Source of the DNA: Pteria penguin
Lineage: Eukaryota; Mollusca; Bivalvia; Pterioida; Pteriidae
Assembly (NCBI GenBank): GCA_035048485.1
Contig: CM068585.1
Coordinates: forward strand, 57,012,198 to 57,076,197
DNA: 64,000 nt
Reading direction: 5' to 3'
Below the pieces are notes generated by a model that had not been told where the DNA came from, made no database searches, and was given only the letters and a program-made list of their open reading frames with translations. Shown in pieces: positions 62,730-64,000 of the stretch; the first letter of the stretch is position 1, and each line of letters starts with the position of its first letter. Position numbers and translations under genes: made by a program.

Positions 62730-64000
62730 GTCTTCTTTTTCTTCTTTATCATTTATGTTTTGTGCAGTGAATTACTTTAGTAGGTTTTTGTGCTGAAAAA
62801 AATAAATGGTTGCTTAATATTAATAACTAATGCAATTTTTCTCCGATTTTATTATTACCAAAACTATTGGAATATTAAGCATGTCTGAATTGTAGGTGCA
62901 AATTTTTATTGTGAAGAGTGCGGTTATGGAGGAAGTGATTGTTTTCGAGGAAAAGAAAACACATTTATCAAATTGAATCGAAAGTAATCCATGATAACCA
63001 AATTTTAAAGACCACCCCAGCTAGGATAGAGTTCAAACGGGTACTCTGGTTATTTCTGGCTATACAAAGTAAAACTATTACGGCCCAATTTCATTTTTTT
63101 TTTTTTTTATGTATATAGTTTGCGGCTGTCATTCCGGCGCTAGTTATGAGATTTATGTTTCATCTTAAAGTCTGGTCGTAAATTAAGAAAAAAAAAGTAA
63201 CACTTCTGTTGATTATCGTTGTGCCTGATTAGGTGAGTATTGACTGGGAACTGTAAATAAAAATGTTTGGCAACCAATCGTCGATTCTACGAACAATATT
63301 TCAAGAGAAAATGTTAAAAAAAAATTACGACAGACCACCTCATTTTTCATATTTTCTACGACTTTGAAAATTTATCATACCAGGTAGATAATTTTACAAA
63401 TATCCTTTTAAAAATGTGATATTTCACCAATGATAGAAGCAGCTACACTATTGTCATCCTTCGATCCTCATATTTTATTATCTATTTTATTTATTTATTT
63501 ATTTTTATTAGCTAAACTTTTTAAAGTTTACAAACAGAAATATAGAGGACTCTTTGTCAGTTAACAAACCTGACTTGAAAGGTCACATTTACGTCATCTA
63601 ATATAGTATTGAGTGCATTTCTCCTGCTGCATACATCAATATACTATACGTTTCTTACCTTTTTATTTTATAGGGGTTCAAAACATATGTTTACCGTATT
63701 TGACAGGTTTCTTTAAAACTTTATGAAACGGTTGTATCATTCAAGCAGGGAACGTTGCCTCCTACCGGAAAATGGTCTCATCTTATTTACAATACAATAT
63801 AAAAGGTTTTATATAGGACCCTGTATGAAATTAAAAAAAAAAAATCTGAAGCCTTTACATAAAATCAAGTACGAATATCCTCGATAAATAAATATATATA
63901 TATATTATTTTGATGTAGTTTTATACAATATAGATAAAATAAATATAGAACATATGTACCTTTTAATTTTGTGCACCATATGCGCATTTCGACGAATTAT
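60073..64000 (+). repeat. Large direct duplication, copy 2 (cut by window end)
   Basis: Repeats 51344-55857 in the same orientation with small indels, a longer TAC tract (62666-62729) and no 595-bp G-tract segment (junction near 63527). It runs off the window within repeat R1 (63932-64000). A Penelope RT fragment is at 61523-61920. Confidence 0.95.

Overview
The window looks like AT-rich invertebrate nuclear DNA, most probably from a bivalve mollusc. The reasons are GT-AG introns, abundant tRNA-derived SINEs of a type common in molluscs, Penelope-like retroelements (PLEs), long minisatellites, and a receptor phosphatase carrying a fucolectin-like domain. No prokaryotic features are present. 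The species assignment is an inference.

One host gene can be reconstructed. It runs on the + strand from a signal-peptide ATG at 3594 to a stop at 46979, in 22 coding exons whose splice phases all agree. The joined CDS is 3180 nt (1059 aa). It encodes a receptor-type protein tyrosine phosphatase: signal peptide, fucolectin/F5-8C-like (FTP) domain, a cysteine-rich EGF-like block, one transmembrane helix, a juxtamembrane region with three YxN motifs, an intact PTP domain (WPD loop and HCSAGIGRTG), and a second PTP-like domain without catalytic residues. Its introns hold most of the other features in the window.

Region by region: 1-3593 is upstream DNA with a broken PLE and SINEs. 3594-10475 holds exons 1-3; intron 2 contains a PLE copy split by a 3.2-kb array of 33-bp repeats. 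10476-20377 holds exons 3-5, with nested and inverted copies of two PLE families in introns 3 and 4. 21561-22436 holds the juxtamembrane exons. Intron 7 (22437-29027) contains a PLE interrupted by a 3,966-bp element with CACTA...TAGTG termini, about 330-bp inverted repeats and a 3-bp target duplication. 29028-41019 encodes the first PTP domain and 41387-46979 the second; their introns carry a PLE, SINEs, another 33-bp minisatellite and an unnamed tandem-organised repeat (R1 below).

Downstream, 49560-51310 is a 28-bp minisatellite. From 51344 there is a large direct duplication (51344-55857 and 60073-64000, the second copy cut by the window end), separated by repeats, a degenerate L1-type LINE fragment and a SINE. 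No second host gene is supported in this part.

The most useful observations are the lectin-like/EGF receptor phosphatase with a degenerate second domain, the CACTA-type element with an empty-site comparison available inside the window, and two PLE families whose reading frames stop right after the reverse transcriptase.
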